DNA of 64,000 bases from RGIG4034 sp045576455 (GCA_045576455.1 JAZNGM010000027.1:1-64000), one strand, 5' to 3'. Shown: positions 9,020 through 17,260, counted from the stretch's first letter. Notes: generated by a model from the letters alone, not told the origin. Program-made: numbers and translations.

Positions 9020-9358
9020 ATGGAAGAGAGAAGAAAAAATCCCAGATTGGAATTAGAATCAAAATTGATTATTAAACGTCTTGATAATCAGAATGATGCA
9101 CAGGAAACAATGATTGATGTAATTGATGTTTCTAAAACCGGAGTTGGTTTCAATTGTGAAGTTCCGCTTACAATCGGAGCAGTGTATGAAGCGTTTCTTA
9201 CTATTTGGACTAAGGAAGTTATTCACGCGTTTATCGAAGTTGTAAGAATTGAGAAGATAGGAGCCAAATTTGTATACGGAGGCATTTTTGTAGGAATGCC
9301 TGAATTGGATTCCCAGAGAATTGATGTATATGCAACTGTAAATCAGATGCAATCATAA
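9020..9358 (+). CDS. PilZ-domain protein (cyclic di-GMP receptor)
   Basis: A stand-alone PilZ domain of 112 residues. Both c-di-GMP-binding motifs are intact: RxxxR at R5-R9 (RRKNPR region) and DxSxxG at D36-G41 (DVSKTG). The remainder is the expected beta-barrel. Stand-alone PilZ proteins commonly tune motility, secretion or exopolysaccharide synthesis by protein contact. A strong AAGGAGAAGG ribosome binding site precedes the ATG. It stands just before cheV in the same direction, with a 63-base gap, so a joint role in motility control is plausible. Confidence 0.88.
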   Translation: MEERRKNPRLELESKLIIKRLDNQNDAQETMIDVIDVSKTGVGFNCEVPLTIGAVYEAFLTIWTKEVIHAFIEVVRIEKIGAKFVYGGIFVGMPELDSQRIDVYATVNQMQS

Positions 9359-9421
9359 TATATCGTAATAGGTAATAGAGGCATTGTGCAATAAACTATA
9401 AGATAAGACGAGGTGGAGATT

Positions 9422-10315
9422 ATGGATACGAAGATTTTGCTTGAAAACGGAACTAACGAATTAGAGGTTCTTGAGTTTACGCTGAACGGTAATTCTTATG
9501 GTATTAATGTGGCGAAGATTAAAGAGATTATACCGTATCAAAAAGTAACTCCGGTTCCAAATGCACATCCAAGTATTGAAGGTGTATTTATGCCAAGAGA
9601 TACAATGATAACAGCGATTGATTTGAAGAATTGTATTCAGCTCGGTGAATCCGGCGAAGGCGGACTGTTTATTATTACTAACTTTAATAAGTTAGATATT
9701 GCATTCCATGTAGATTCAGTTATCGGAATTAACAGAGTATCATGGCAGGATATTATTAAACCGAATGCTACGATTTCTACTTCAGAATCAGGTGTGTCCA
9801 CCGGTATTGTAAAATTAGGTGAGAAATTAATCATTATTCTTGATTTTGAGAAGATTGTTACTGATATTAATCCGGAAACCGGTTTAAAGGTAAGCGAAAT
9901 TGAAGAATTAGGTGAACGTAACAGAAACGGTGTGCCGATTCTTATTGCTGAAGATTCAGCTCTTTTGAGACAGTTAATCGTTGATTCATTACATAAGGCC
10001 GGCTATTCAAACCTCATTCATACCGAGAATGGTGCTGAAGCATGGGAGATTATTTCTAAGTATAAAGCAGAAGGTACTTTGAGTGAACATGTGCGTTGTG
10101 TAATCACTGATATCGAGATGCCTATTATGGATGGTCATCGTCTGACGAAGCTTATTAAGTCCGATGATGATGCCAGCAATATACCGGTTGTTATTTTCTC
10201 ATCTCTTGTTAATGAAGAAATGAGAAGAAAGGGCATGGCTCTCGGTGCAGATGCACAGTTGTCAAAGCCTGAAATTGTAAATCTTGTAAAAGAAATTGAT
10301 AAGCTCGTTTTATAA
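9422..10315 (+). CDS. cheV: Chemotaxis protein CheV (CheW-receiver fusion)
   Basis: CheV couples chemoreceptors to CheA and takes part in adaptation. The first ~155 residues form a CheW-like domain (EFTLNGNSYGINVAKIKEI onward) and the rest a response-regulator receiver: acidic pair in LIAEDSALLRQ, phospho-acceptor Asp230 in TDIEMPIMDGH, and the conserved Lys in SKPE. I start at ATG 9422, preceded by AGGTGG at 9411-9416; a GTG at 9413 would place the ribosome binding site inside the gene. The rest of the chemotaxis operon is not in this window. A strong terminator follows. Confidence 0.94.
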   Translation: MDTKILLENGTNELEVLEFTLNGNSYGINVAKIKEIIPYQKVTPVPNAHPSIEGVFMPRDTMITAIDLKNCIQLGESGEGGLFIITNFNKLDIAFHVDSVIGINRVSWQDIIKPNATISTSESGVSTGIVKLGEKLIIILDFEKIVTDINPETGLKVSEIEELGERNRNGVPILIAEDSALLRQLIVDSLHKAGYSNLIHTENGAEAWEIISKYKAEGTLSEHVRCVITDIEMPIMDGHRLTKLIKSDDDASNIPVVIFSSLVNEEMRRKGMALGADAQLSKPEIVNLVKEIDKLVL

Positions 10316-10317
10316 TG

Positions 10318-10343
10318 AAAAGCCGGTCTTAGGACCGGCTTTT
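10318..10343 (+). terminator. Terminator of cheV
   Basis: AAAAGCCGGTC (10318-10328) pairs with GACCGGCTTTT (10333-10343) around a TTAG loop; the T-run forms the end of the right arm. Confidence 0.9.
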
Positions 10344-10370
10344 AAAATAATATAGGATAAGGATATTATA

Positions 10371-11012
10371 ATGGAATATAGTAAGGAAAAATTAATTCAG
10401 GATATTAATGAAGCAGAGAGAGTACTTGTCGGAATAGGAAAAGAATTTTGTCTAAATGATAATATTAATAGTACAGAGGTTGCATCCGCATATGAAAAGC
10501 TAGCAGTGCTTCTTAAGGATAAAGAATATTTTGTAGTAACTTTAACAACAGATGATATTATTTATACATCATCCGTTGATACAGAAAGAATTGTTGCACC
10601 GTGTGGCAGCATTAACAGATATCAGTGCAATAATAATTGTGAAGATAAAATATATACTTTAGAAGATATTAGCCATACGCCGGTTTGTCCTGTATGTAAT
10701 GGAAAACTTGTGCACAATACAGTAGAAGCAGAAGTGTATAATGAAAAGGGTTACTTGGACTATTGGCAAAAGTACACACAGTTTTTACAGAATACATTGA
10801 ACAAAAAAACAGTTTTGCTTGAATTGGGGGTCGGAATGCAATTTCCGGGTATTATCCGTTTCCCTTTTGAAAAAACATGCTTTTACAATAATAAAGCAAT
10901 CTTATACCGTATAAACGGTATGTTGCCTCAAGTGCCGGTTGAACTGGCAGAGAAAGCTTATGAAGTGAATGAAAATGCAGTCGTGTTTTGCCGAAATGAA
11001 TTTGTAATATAA
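10371..11012 (+). CDS. Divergent sirtuin (SIR2)-like protein
   Basis: A 213-residue protein whose middle and C-terminal parts resemble SIR2 proteins: APCGSINRYQC, a four-cysteine zinc site at C86, C90, C106 and C109 (CPVC), then LLELGVGMQFPGIIRFPFE at 149-167 and a final ILYRIN segment. This resembles the macrodomain-linked sirtuin class (SirTM) more than classical deacetylases. The N-terminal NAD site is degenerate: the usual GAGxS is replaced by VGIGKEF, the small-domain region is short, and the TTNxD catalytic block reads TLTTDD at 57-62. It may be inactive or bind a nucleotide differently. No macrodomain or lipoyl-carrier partner is adjacent. Confidence 0.65.
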   Translation: MEYSKEKLIQDINEAERVLVGIGKEFCLNDNINSTEVASAYEKLAVLLKDKEYFVVTLTTDDIIYTSSVDTERIVAPCGSINRYQCNNNCEDKIYTLEDISHTPVCPVCNGKLVHNTVEAEVYNEKGYLDYWQKYTQFLQNTLNKKTVLLELGVGMQFPGIIRFPFEKTCFYNNKAILYRINGMLPQVPVELAEKAYEVNENAVVFCRNEFVI

Positions 11013-11030
11013 TATAAAGTGTGATAAAAT
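11002..11030 (+). promoter_or_regulatory. Possible promoter of the repeat membrane protein
   Basis: TTGTAA (11002-11007), 17-base spacer, and TAAAAT (11025-11030) with an upstream TGA giving an extended -10. It overlaps the end of the sirtuin-like gene. Several other AT-rich registers are possible. Confidence 0.4.
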
Positions 11031-11068
11031 AATTCAATTAAGAGCATATAACTATCGGAGGATATTTA

Positions 11069-13066
11069 ATGAATTCCAGTGAACAGTATCTCGACAGTTT
11101 GTTACAGGGAACCGTAATGGCTGACGCCGGTAAGGATTCGGGTATGGAGCGTATTGCAGCTCTTCAGAATATGAATAACGAGACAGAAGAAACTCCTGAA
11201 GATTTCTTTTTGATGGATGATTTGAGTTCAAATGATGCTATGGCAGATTTGGATTCTTTTGGTGCGGTTTCTGATGAAAGTTTCAATGAGGAAAATGATT
11301 CTTTATTGGATATTCCGGAAGTAGAAGAAGAGCCTGAGTCAGAAAATGAACCAGAGGCGGAAAAGGAAATCTTACCTGAAGATTTCTTTTTGATGGATGA
11401 TTTGTTTGCTAATAGCAGCGAAAGCTCAGATGATATGCATGACTTCTTTAGCGGAGAAGAAATGATGCAGGAAGATGAGTTGTTCTTGCAGGAAGATGCT
11501 TTGTTAAATAATACATTAGTTAGCCAGGAAACCCATGAGGCCCATGATGATTTGGTGATTCCTGAAAATCCTACAGACAATGAATTTGCATTTGGGAATA
11601 ATGATGAACTTGCTGAAATAGGTGCTCTTTTGAATGCGGACTTAAATACGGATTCACTGAATAATAACGATGATATGTTAGCTTTGCTTGAAGGTATTTC
11701 GGGTGATGAAACGCTCGAAGAATCGCAGGCAGGTGATTTTGATATATTTGCAATGGATTCCATTGACGAGGAACCGGCTGGAAGTATACCGGATGTTTCG
11801 GATACCGCTGCAACAAAGGAACAGGATGATGATGTTTTATTTGCAAATCCTCAGATGATGACGGGTCCTCTTGAACAGAACGGAGTTAATGAAAAACGTA
11901 AAAAAGAAAAGAAAGTAAAAGAAAAAAAGGTTAAGGAAAAGAAAGTTAAAGAAAAGAGGGTTAAGGAAAAGAAGGTTAAGGAAAAGAAGGTAAAGGAAAA
12001 GAAAACTAAGGGTGATGATTCTGCTTCACAAATTCCTTCAAATCCGATGTTCCCGGACCAGTCCGGCCTTGAAATAGAAACTCTTTTTGAAGGTGACAGT
12101 ATTGATGATATTCAGGAAAAACCGAAGAAAAAATCCGGTTTCTTTGCTAAAATAACGGAAGCTTTATTTACTGAATATGAAGAAGATGATTCTTCTAATG
12201 AGAAGAGTAAAAAGAAAAAAGGTAAGAAAGATAAAGATTCAGATGAATCACAAGCTGTATCAGATGAAAATACGGATATTTTACGTGAGCTTGATGAAGA
12301 AGATGAAAATGATTCAGATAACTTAAAAAAGAAAAAGGGTAAAAAGGACAAAAAGAAAAAAACAAAGGAAAAACCGGAGAAGAAACAGAAAGAAGCCGAC
12401 CGGGATGCCGGTAAAAAACTTCCGATTAAAAAAATAGCTATTATTTTATTTGTTGCTGTTTCATTAATGGTTATTATTATTCTTGTGGCAATTAATGTTC
12501 CGGTTGCTATTAGGAAACAGGCTGCCAGAAGAGCTTATTACACGGATTGTGATTATAAAAAGGCATATAAAGAGTTAAAAGGACTTGATCTTAATAAGAG
12601 TGATAAAATTTTATTAGATAAGATCTCAACATTGTTACGTGTGGAAACTAAGCTTGATACATACGAATTGCATATGCATCTTGGCGAGAGACTCGAAGCG
12701 CTTGACTCACTTTTTGATGGTGTAATCAGGTATCGTAATATGTGTGATAAAGCAGAAGAAATGCAGTACAACATTTCCGATAAACTTGATGATATATATG
12801 TAAGAATTCTTGAAAAATTTGAAAAGGAATTTAATCTTACGGAAAATGATGTCAATGAAGTGCTTACCTATGAAGATGATGTAATATATACTAAAATATT
12901 GCATTCTGTAATTGAAGGAAACGGTATTGATATTTTTTCACAAAAAGTACCTGATGAACCGATAAACAGTAACAATAGTATGAATAATACGGATGGACTT
13001 GAGAATGTTCTTCCGGGTGAACAAGATGCTATTGATCAGGTAAATGATTATATAAATAATCTCTGA
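11069..13066 (+). CDS. Unknown membrane protein with acidic N-terminus and KEKKV repeats
   Basis: I do not recognise a family for this 665-residue protein. Order of regions: a very acidic N-terminal half (about 1-270) containing the motif EDFFLMDDL twice (44-52 and 104-112); a basic run of seven KEKKV-type pentapeptides (279-313); alternating acidic and lysine-rich blocks to about 450; one membrane segment at about 456-481; and a helical C-terminal domain (about 490-640) rich in Leu and acidic residues. With no signal peptide, the long charged part is probably cytoplasmic and the C-terminal domain outside. The ribosome binding site GGAGGA supports the ATG. Low-complexity charge segregation suggests a scaffold or tether, but no function can be assigned. 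Confidence 0.7.
   Translation: MNSSEQYLDSLLQGTVMADAGKDSGMERIAALQNMNNETEETPEDFFLMDDLSSNDAMADLDSFGAVSDESFNEENDSLLDIPEVEEEPESENEPEAEKEILPEDFFLMDDLFANSSESSDDMHDFFSGEEMMQEDELFLQEDALLNNTLVSQETHEAHDDLVIPENPTDNEFAFGNNDELAEIGALLNADLNTDSLNNNDDMLALLEGISGDETLEESQAGDFDIFAMDSIDEEPAGSIPDVSDTAATKEQDDDVLFANPQMMTGPLEQNGVNEKRKKEKKVKEKKVKEKKVKEKRVKEKKVKEKKVKEKKTKGDDSASQIPSNPMFPDQSGLEIETLFEGDSIDDIQEKPKKKSGFFAKITEALFTEYEEDDSSNEKSKKKKGKKDKDSDESQAVSDENTDILRELDEEDENDSDNLKKKKGKKDKKKKTKEKPEKKQKEADRDAGKKLPIKKIAIILFVAVSLMVIIILVAINVPVAIRKQAARRAYYTDCDYKKAYKELKGLDLNKSDKILLDKISTLLRVETKLDTYELHMHLGERLEALDSLFDGVIRYRNMCDKAEEMQYNISDKLDDIYVRILEKFEKEFNLTENDVNEVLTYEDDVIYTKILHSVIEGNGIDIFSQKVPDEPINSNNSMNNTDGLENVLPGEQDAIDQVNDYINNL
11903..12007 (+). 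repeat. Seven tandem 15-bp units coding KEKKV
   Basis: Seven in-frame imperfect copies of a 15-base unit (consensus near AAGGAAAAGAAGGTT) encode KEKKV with variants KEKRV and KEKKT. They lie inside the gene at 11069-13066. Differences between copies are mostly silent changes at third positions, so copy number may vary among strains. Confidence 0.9.
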
Positions 13067-13081
13067 AAGGAACTTAAATAA

Positions 13082-13702
13082 ATGATAGCTATTATTGATT
13101 ATGATGCCGGTAATGTAAAAAGTGTTGAAAAGGCATTTGAGCATCTTGGCGAGGAAGTAGTGCTGACGAGAGATAAGAATATTCTCTTAAGTGCTGAAAA
13201 GGTCGTGCTTCCGGGCGTGGGTAATTTTGGAGATGCAATGGCTAGAATTAACCAATACAATTTAAAACCTGTTATTGAAGAAATTATTGCAAAGAAAACT
13301 CCGTTTTTAGGAATTTGTCTCGGACAGCAGTTGTTATTTGAGACAAGTGAGGAAAGCGAAGGTGTAGAAGGACTTGCAATTCTTAAGGGAACCATTAAGA
13401 GAATTCCGGATTCGCCGGAGCTTAAAGTACCTCAAATCGGATGGAATAATTTAACGTATCCGAATAAAAGTAAATTATTTGAAGGTATCGAAGAAGGTTC
13501 ATATGTATATTTTGTACATTCTTATTATGTAGATGCTTTAGATAAATCCATAGTAGCAGCCACTACAGAATATGGAGTAACAGTGGATGCTGCAATAGAG
13601 TCAGAAAATGTATTTGCATGCCAGTTCCATCCGGAGAAGAGCTCTGCGGTAGGAATGCAGATATTGAGTAATTTTTTGAAGTATAACAGGGAGAATAAGT
13701 AA
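13082..13702 (+). CDS. hisH: Imidazole glycerol phosphate synthase, glutaminase subunit
   Basis: Class I glutamine amidotransferase that feeds ammonia to HisF in histidine synthesis. It begins IAIIDYDAGNVKSV, has the nucleophile elbow in FLGICLGQQLLFE, and the His-Glu pair in ACQFHPEKSS. The 206 residues are normal length. GAAAGGAA lies upstream. HisF follows with no gap (stop and start codons abut), typical of tight coupling for this heterodimer. The remaining his genes are elsewhere. Confidence 0.97.
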   Translation: MIAIIDYDAGNVKSVEKAFEHLGEEVVLTRDKNILLSAEKVVLPGVGNFGDAMARINQYNLKPVIEEIIAKKTPFLGICLGQQLLFETSEESEGVEGLAILKGTIKRIPDSPELKVPQIGWNNLTYPNKSKLFEGIEEGSYVYFVHSYYVDALDKSIVAATTEYGVTVDAAIESENVFACQFHPEKSSAVGMQILSNFLKYNRENK

Positions 13703-14464
13703 ATGCATACAAAAAGAATAATTCCTTGTCTTGATGTCAAGAATGGCAGGGTTGTAAAGGGTGTTAATTTTGTTAATTTAATAGATGCAGGTGACCCGGT
13801 TGAAGCTGCCGTGGAATATGATAAGGCCGGTGCGGATGAGCTTGTTTTTCTTGATATAACCGCATCCAGTGATAATAGAAATACCGTAGTTGATATGGTA
13901 AGAAGAGTAGCGGAAAAGTTGTTTATCCCATTTACCGTAGGTGGTGGTATAAGAACTGTCGAGGATTTTAAAACGATCCTTCGCGAAGGTGCCGATAAGA
14001 TAGCGGTTAATTCAGCTGCTATTATGAACCCGAATTTGATTAGTGAGGCTGCGGATAAATTCGGAAGCCAATGCGTGGTAGTAGCAATCGATGCAAAAAA
14101 ACGTCCTGACGGTTCGGGGTATAATATTTTTAAAAACGGCGGACGGGTTGATATGGGAATAGATGCTGTAGAATGGGCGATGAAAGCATGTGAACTCGGA
14201 GCAGGAGAAATATTACTTACCAGTATGGATTGCGACGGAACAAAAGCCGGTTTTGATAATAATCTTACAAAATTAGTAGCGGAAAATGTCAGCATTCCTG
14301 TAATTGCATCCGGCGGAGCAGGAACATTGGAACATTTTTATGATACTTTAACGGTGGGTAAAGCAGATGCAGCCCTTGCGGCATCCCTTTTCCATTTCAA
14401 AGAATTAGAAATTAAACAGGTTAAGCAATATTTACGTGAAAAAGGAGTATCGGTAAGATTATAG
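13703..14464 (+). CDS. hisF: Imidazole glycerol phosphate synthase, cyclase subunit
   Basis: A (beta/alpha)8 barrel of 253 residues that makes imidazole glycerol phosphate and AICAR. The N-terminal RIIPCLDVKNGRVVKG includes the catalytic Asp; FTVGGGIRTVEDF and the second phosphate-binding loop IASGGAGT are present, as is the second catalytic Asp in SMDCDGTK. It directly follows hisH, and ung begins one base after its stop. Confidence 0.97.
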   Translation: MHTKRIIPCLDVKNGRVVKGVNFVNLIDAGDPVEAAVEYDKAGADELVFLDITASSDNRNTVVDMVRRVAEKLFIPFTVGGGIRTVEDFKTILREGADKIAVNSAAIMNPNLISEAADKFGSQCVVVAIDAKKRPDGSGYNIFKNGGRVDMGIDAVEWAMKACELGAGEILLTSMDCDGTKAGFDNNLTKLVAENVSIPVIASGGAGTLEHFYDTLTVGKADAALAASLFHFKELEIKQVKQYLREKGVSVRL

Positions 14465-14465
14465 T

Positions 14466-15143
14466 ATGCCACCTATTAATAACGACTGGTTAGTTCCTCT
14501 AAAAGAAGAATTTCATAAAGAATATTATAAAAAACTGCATGCAACGGTTGTAAAGGAATATAATTCCTGTCAGGTATTTCCGCATGCAGACGATATTTTT
14601 AATGCTTTCCATTTGACACCTTTTGGAAAAGTAAAAGTGGTGATTATTGGACAGGACCCGTACCATAATATAAATCAGGCACATGGATTGTGTTTTTCTG
14701 TTAAGCCTACGGTGGACATTCCGCCATCTTTAGTTAATATTTATCAGGAATTAAGAGATGATTTGGGATGTAAAATCCCGAATAATGGTTATCTTGTTAA
14801 ATGGGCTGAACAAGGCGTTTTGATGCTTAATACGGTTCTTACGGTAAGGGCACATCAGCCTAATTCCCATAGAGGTATCGGTTGGGAACAGTTTACGGAT
14901 GCTGCAATTAATGCACTTGCCTGTGAAGACCGCCCGATTGTTTTTATCTTGTGGGGCAGTCCGGCCCAGAAAAAGGCTGTTATGCTTAATAATCCTAAGC
15001 ATCTTATATTAAAAGCACCACATCCGAGCCCGCTTTCGGCATACAGAGGGTTTTTTGGAAGTAAACCATTTAGTAAAACCAATGATTTTTTAGTTAGTAA
15101 CGGTTTAACACCAATTGATTGGCAGATAGAAGATATCAGGTAA
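14466..15143 (+). CDS. ung: Uracil-DNA glycosylase
   Basis: Family 1 UDG that removes uracil from DNA in base excision repair. Present are the water-activating motif GQDPYH, the uracil-pocket block HGLCFSV, LLNTVLTVR, and the DNA-intercalating HPSPLSAYRGFFG loop. Length 225 is normal. The start lies two bases after the hisF stop, so translation is probably coupled. The final codons form the left arm of the operon terminator. Confidence 0.97.
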   Translation: MPPINNDWLVPLKEEFHKEYYKKLHATVVKEYNSCQVFPHADDIFNAFHLTPFGKVKVVIIGQDPYHNINQAHGLCFSVKPTVDIPPSLVNIYQELRDDLGCKIPNNGYLVKWAEQGVLMLNTVLTVRAHQPNSHRGIGWEQFTDAAINALACEDRPIVFILWGSPAQKKAVMLNNPKHLILKAPHPSPLSAYRGFFGSKPFSKTNDFLVSNGLTPIDWQIEDIR

Positions 15144-15161
15144 AGATATCTTCTTTTTTTT
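15128..15161 (+). terminator. Terminator overlapping the end of ung
   Basis: AGAAGATATC (15128-15137) pairs perfectly with GATATCTTCT (15145-15154), followed by a run of T. The left arm is inside the last codons of ung. Confidence 0.88.
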
Positions 15162-15171
15162 GTAAACTATG

Positions 15172-15200
15172 TTGACATGATATATAATCTTATGTATAGT
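15172..15200 (+). promoter_or_regulatory. Promoter of the TrmB-like regulator and lysA
   Basis: TTGACA (15172-15177) and TATAGT (15195-15200) with a 17-base spacer. Confidence 0.8.
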
Positions 15201-15241
15201 GTTCCTATAAAGAACTACTATGGAGTTGGATGAGGTGTTAT

Positions 15242-15958
15242 ATGAGTGAACATTTAATTGAAAGCTGTATACCCTTTGGTTTATCCAGACAGGAGGCAAC
15301 CATTTATCTTTTTCTTCTGCAAAATGAAGCTATGAGTGGTTATGAGGTGTCGAAGCAAACCGGAATATCACGTTCCAATGTATATAGTTCGTTAGCTTCT
15401 TTGGTAGAAAAGGGAGCTTCTTGCGTAATAGAAGGCAATCCGTCTAAGTATATTGCTGTTTTACCGGATGAGTTTTGTGATAACAGAATACGTGAATTAG
15501 TAAAACACCGTGATTATCTTAAACGAAATATAACAAAAGCTAATGAAACGCAGGAAGGCTATATTACTATCAGCGGTATTAAGAATATTGCAGATAAGAT
15601 TTATCATATGCTCCGTGATGCGAAAGAACGTGTATATGTATCAGTATCAGGAGAAAATCTGAAGATAATGGATTATGCTTTAAGAGAATGTTCCGAACGT
15701 AATATTAAAGTAGTAATTTTGTGTGATGATAATATACAACCGGATTATTCCTGTGAATTTTATTTTAGTGATGAAAAAGCATCGCAACTAAGATTAATTG
15801 TAGATTCCAAATATGTATTAACCGGAGAGATTAAAGGTAATAATTCAGATAATTGTTTATATTGTGCACAACCGAATTTTGTGAATGTATTTAAGGATGC
15901 ACTTAGAAATGAAATTAAACTAATAAAGTTATACAAGGGAGAGAATAAAGATGAGTAA
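15242..15958 (+). CDS. TrmB-family transcriptional regulator
   Basis: About 238 residues. The N-terminal winged helix has the TrmB pattern: a short IPFGLSRQEATIYLFLL lead, then a helix-turn-helix in SGYEVSKQTGISRSNVYSSL and a wing ending GNPSKYIAVLP. The C-terminal half is a variable phospholipase-D-like effector domain as in sugar-sensing TrmB proteins. I use ATG 15242 because AGG at 15233-15235 is well spaced; an upstream in-frame ATG at 15230 would put that site inside the gene. The end overlaps the decarboxylase gene by eight bases, so it probably controls its own operon. The effector is unknown; lysine or a precursor is only a guess. Confidence 0.8.
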   Translation: MSEHLIESCIPFGLSRQEATIYLFLLQNEAMSGYEVSKQTGISRSNVYSSLASLVEKGASCVIEGNPSKYIAVLPDEFCDNRIRELVKHRDYLKRNITKANETQEGYITISGIKNIADKIYHMLRDAKERVYVSVSGENLKIMDYALRECSERNIKVVILCDDNIQPDYSCEFYFSDEKASQLRLIVDSKYVLTGEIKGNNSDNCLYCAQPNFVNVFKDALRNEIKLIKLYKGENKDE

Positions 15959-17243
15959 ATTACCATTTGTAACAAAAGAGCAGATTGAAGAAATTGTAAA
16001 GAAATATCCTACACCTTTTCATATTTATGATGAAAAAGGAATCCGAGAAAATGCACAGGCAGTAAAAGAAGCATTTGCGTGGAATAAAGGCTATAAAGAA
16101 TATTTTGCTGTAAAAGCTACACCAAATCCTTATCTGATTGATATTTTAAGGGAATACGGTTGCGGCTGCGATTGTTCGTCTTTGACAGAACTGATGCTTT
16201 CGGAGGCTATGGGGGTTAAAGGGGAAGATATTATGTTTTCCTCAAATGATACACCGGCCAATGAGTTTAAATATGCGGCTCAAATAGGTGCTATCATAAA
16301 TCTTGACGATTTTACACATATTCAGTTCCTTGAAGATACGATAGGAAAGATTCCTGAAACTATCAGTATACGATATAACCCTGGCGGAACTTTTAAAATC
16401 ACGACAGATATTATGGATAATCCGGGGGAAGCTAAGTACGGCTTCACAACAGAACAGTTATTTGAAGGTTACCGTATTTTAAAGGAAAAGGGTGCTAAAA
16501 GATTTGGTATGCATGCTTTCCTTGCAAGTAACACGGTAACGAATGATTACTATAAATTGCTTTCAAGAACACTTTTTGAAGTGGCTGTAAAAATCAAAGA
16601 AGAAGTAGGCGTTGAACTTAATTTTATCAACCTTTCCGGTGGTGTAGGAATTCCGTACAGACCGGATCAGGTGAAAAATGACATTTATAAAATCGGTGAC
16701 AGTGTAAGAGAAGCTTTTGAAGAAATTCTTGTACCTGCAGGACTCGGTGATGTAGCTATCTATACAGAAATGGGCCGTTTTATGATGGGCCCTTATGGTG
16801 AACTTATTACAAAGGTTATTCATGAAAAGCATACGCATAAAGAGTACTTGGGCTGTGATGCATGCGCCGTAAACCTTATGCGTCCGGCAATGTATGGTGC
16901 TTATCATCACATAACCGTATTAGGTAAAGAAAATGAACCATGTGAATATATGTATGATGTTACCGGTTCTTTATGTGAGAACAATGATAAGTTTGCGATA
17001 GACAGAATGCTTCCAAAGGTTGAAATTGGTGATTATTTGGCTATCCATGATACGGGTGCACACGGATTTGCCATGGGATACAATTATAATGGTAAATTAA
17101 AATCTGCAGAGCTTTTGTTACAGGAGGACGGTAACATTAAACTGATAAGACGTGCGGAAACACCAAAGGATTATTTTGCAACCTTTGACAGTTTTGATAT
17201 TTATAATAAGTTAAAATTCGATATAGCAGATGAATTAAAATAA
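15951..17243 (+). CDS. lysA: Diaminopimelate decarboxylase
   Basis: A fold-type III PLP enzyme of 430 residues. The PLP lysine is Lys55 in YFAVKATPNP; the glycine-rich phosphate loop is LSGGVGIPY; the active-site cysteine region is VTGSLCENNDK and the late YNYNGK segment fits the family. LysA makes L-lysine from meso-diaminopimelate. The sequence is of the divergent clostridial type (EMGRFM where classical LysA has EPGR), so another D-amino-acid or carboxynorspermidine-type substrate cannot be fully excluded. It overlaps the TrmB-like regulator gene. No lysine riboswitch was seen upstream. Confidence 0.85.
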   Translation: MSKLPFVTKEQIEEIVKKYPTPFHIYDEKGIRENAQAVKEAFAWNKGYKEYFAVKATPNPYLIDILREYGCGCDCSSLTELMLSEAMGVKGEDIMFSSNDTPANEFKYAAQIGAIINLDDFTHIQFLEDTIGKIPETISIRYNPGGTFKITTDIMDNPGEAKYGFTTEQLFEGYRILKEKGAKRFGMHAFLASNTVTNDYYKLLSRTLFEVAVKIKEEVGVELNFINLSGGVGIPYRPDQVKNDIYKIGDSVREAFEEILVPAGLGDVAIYTEMGRFMMGPYGELITKVIHEKHTHKEYLGCDACAVNLMRPAMYGAYHHITVLGKENEPCEYMYDVTGSLCENNDKFAIDRMLPKVEIGDYLAIHDTGAHGFAMGYNYNGKLKSAELLLQEDGNIKLIRRAETPKDYFATFDSFDIYNKLKFDIADELK

Positions 17244-17260
17244 ATATTATGATATTTAAT

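Noticed and set aside
11164..11763. 199-codon serine-rich minus-strand frame
   Set aside because: It is the complement of Glu/Asp-rich codons (GAA, GAT) in the acidic protein, which read as Ser/Phe on the other strand; no ribosome binding site.
11903..12007. Tandem 15-base repeats considered as a CRISPR array
   Set aside because: No spacers; the units are contiguous, in frame and coding KEKKV. No cas genes in the window.
13525..14295. 256-codon open frame on the minus strand
   Set aside because: It lies antisense over hisH-hisF, whose motifs and coupling are clear; its Ser/Ala/Thr-rich translation has no recognisable domain.
15201..15241. Lysine riboswitch upstream of the lysA operon
   Set aside because: The leader is about 35 bases, too short for a lysine riboswitch fold.
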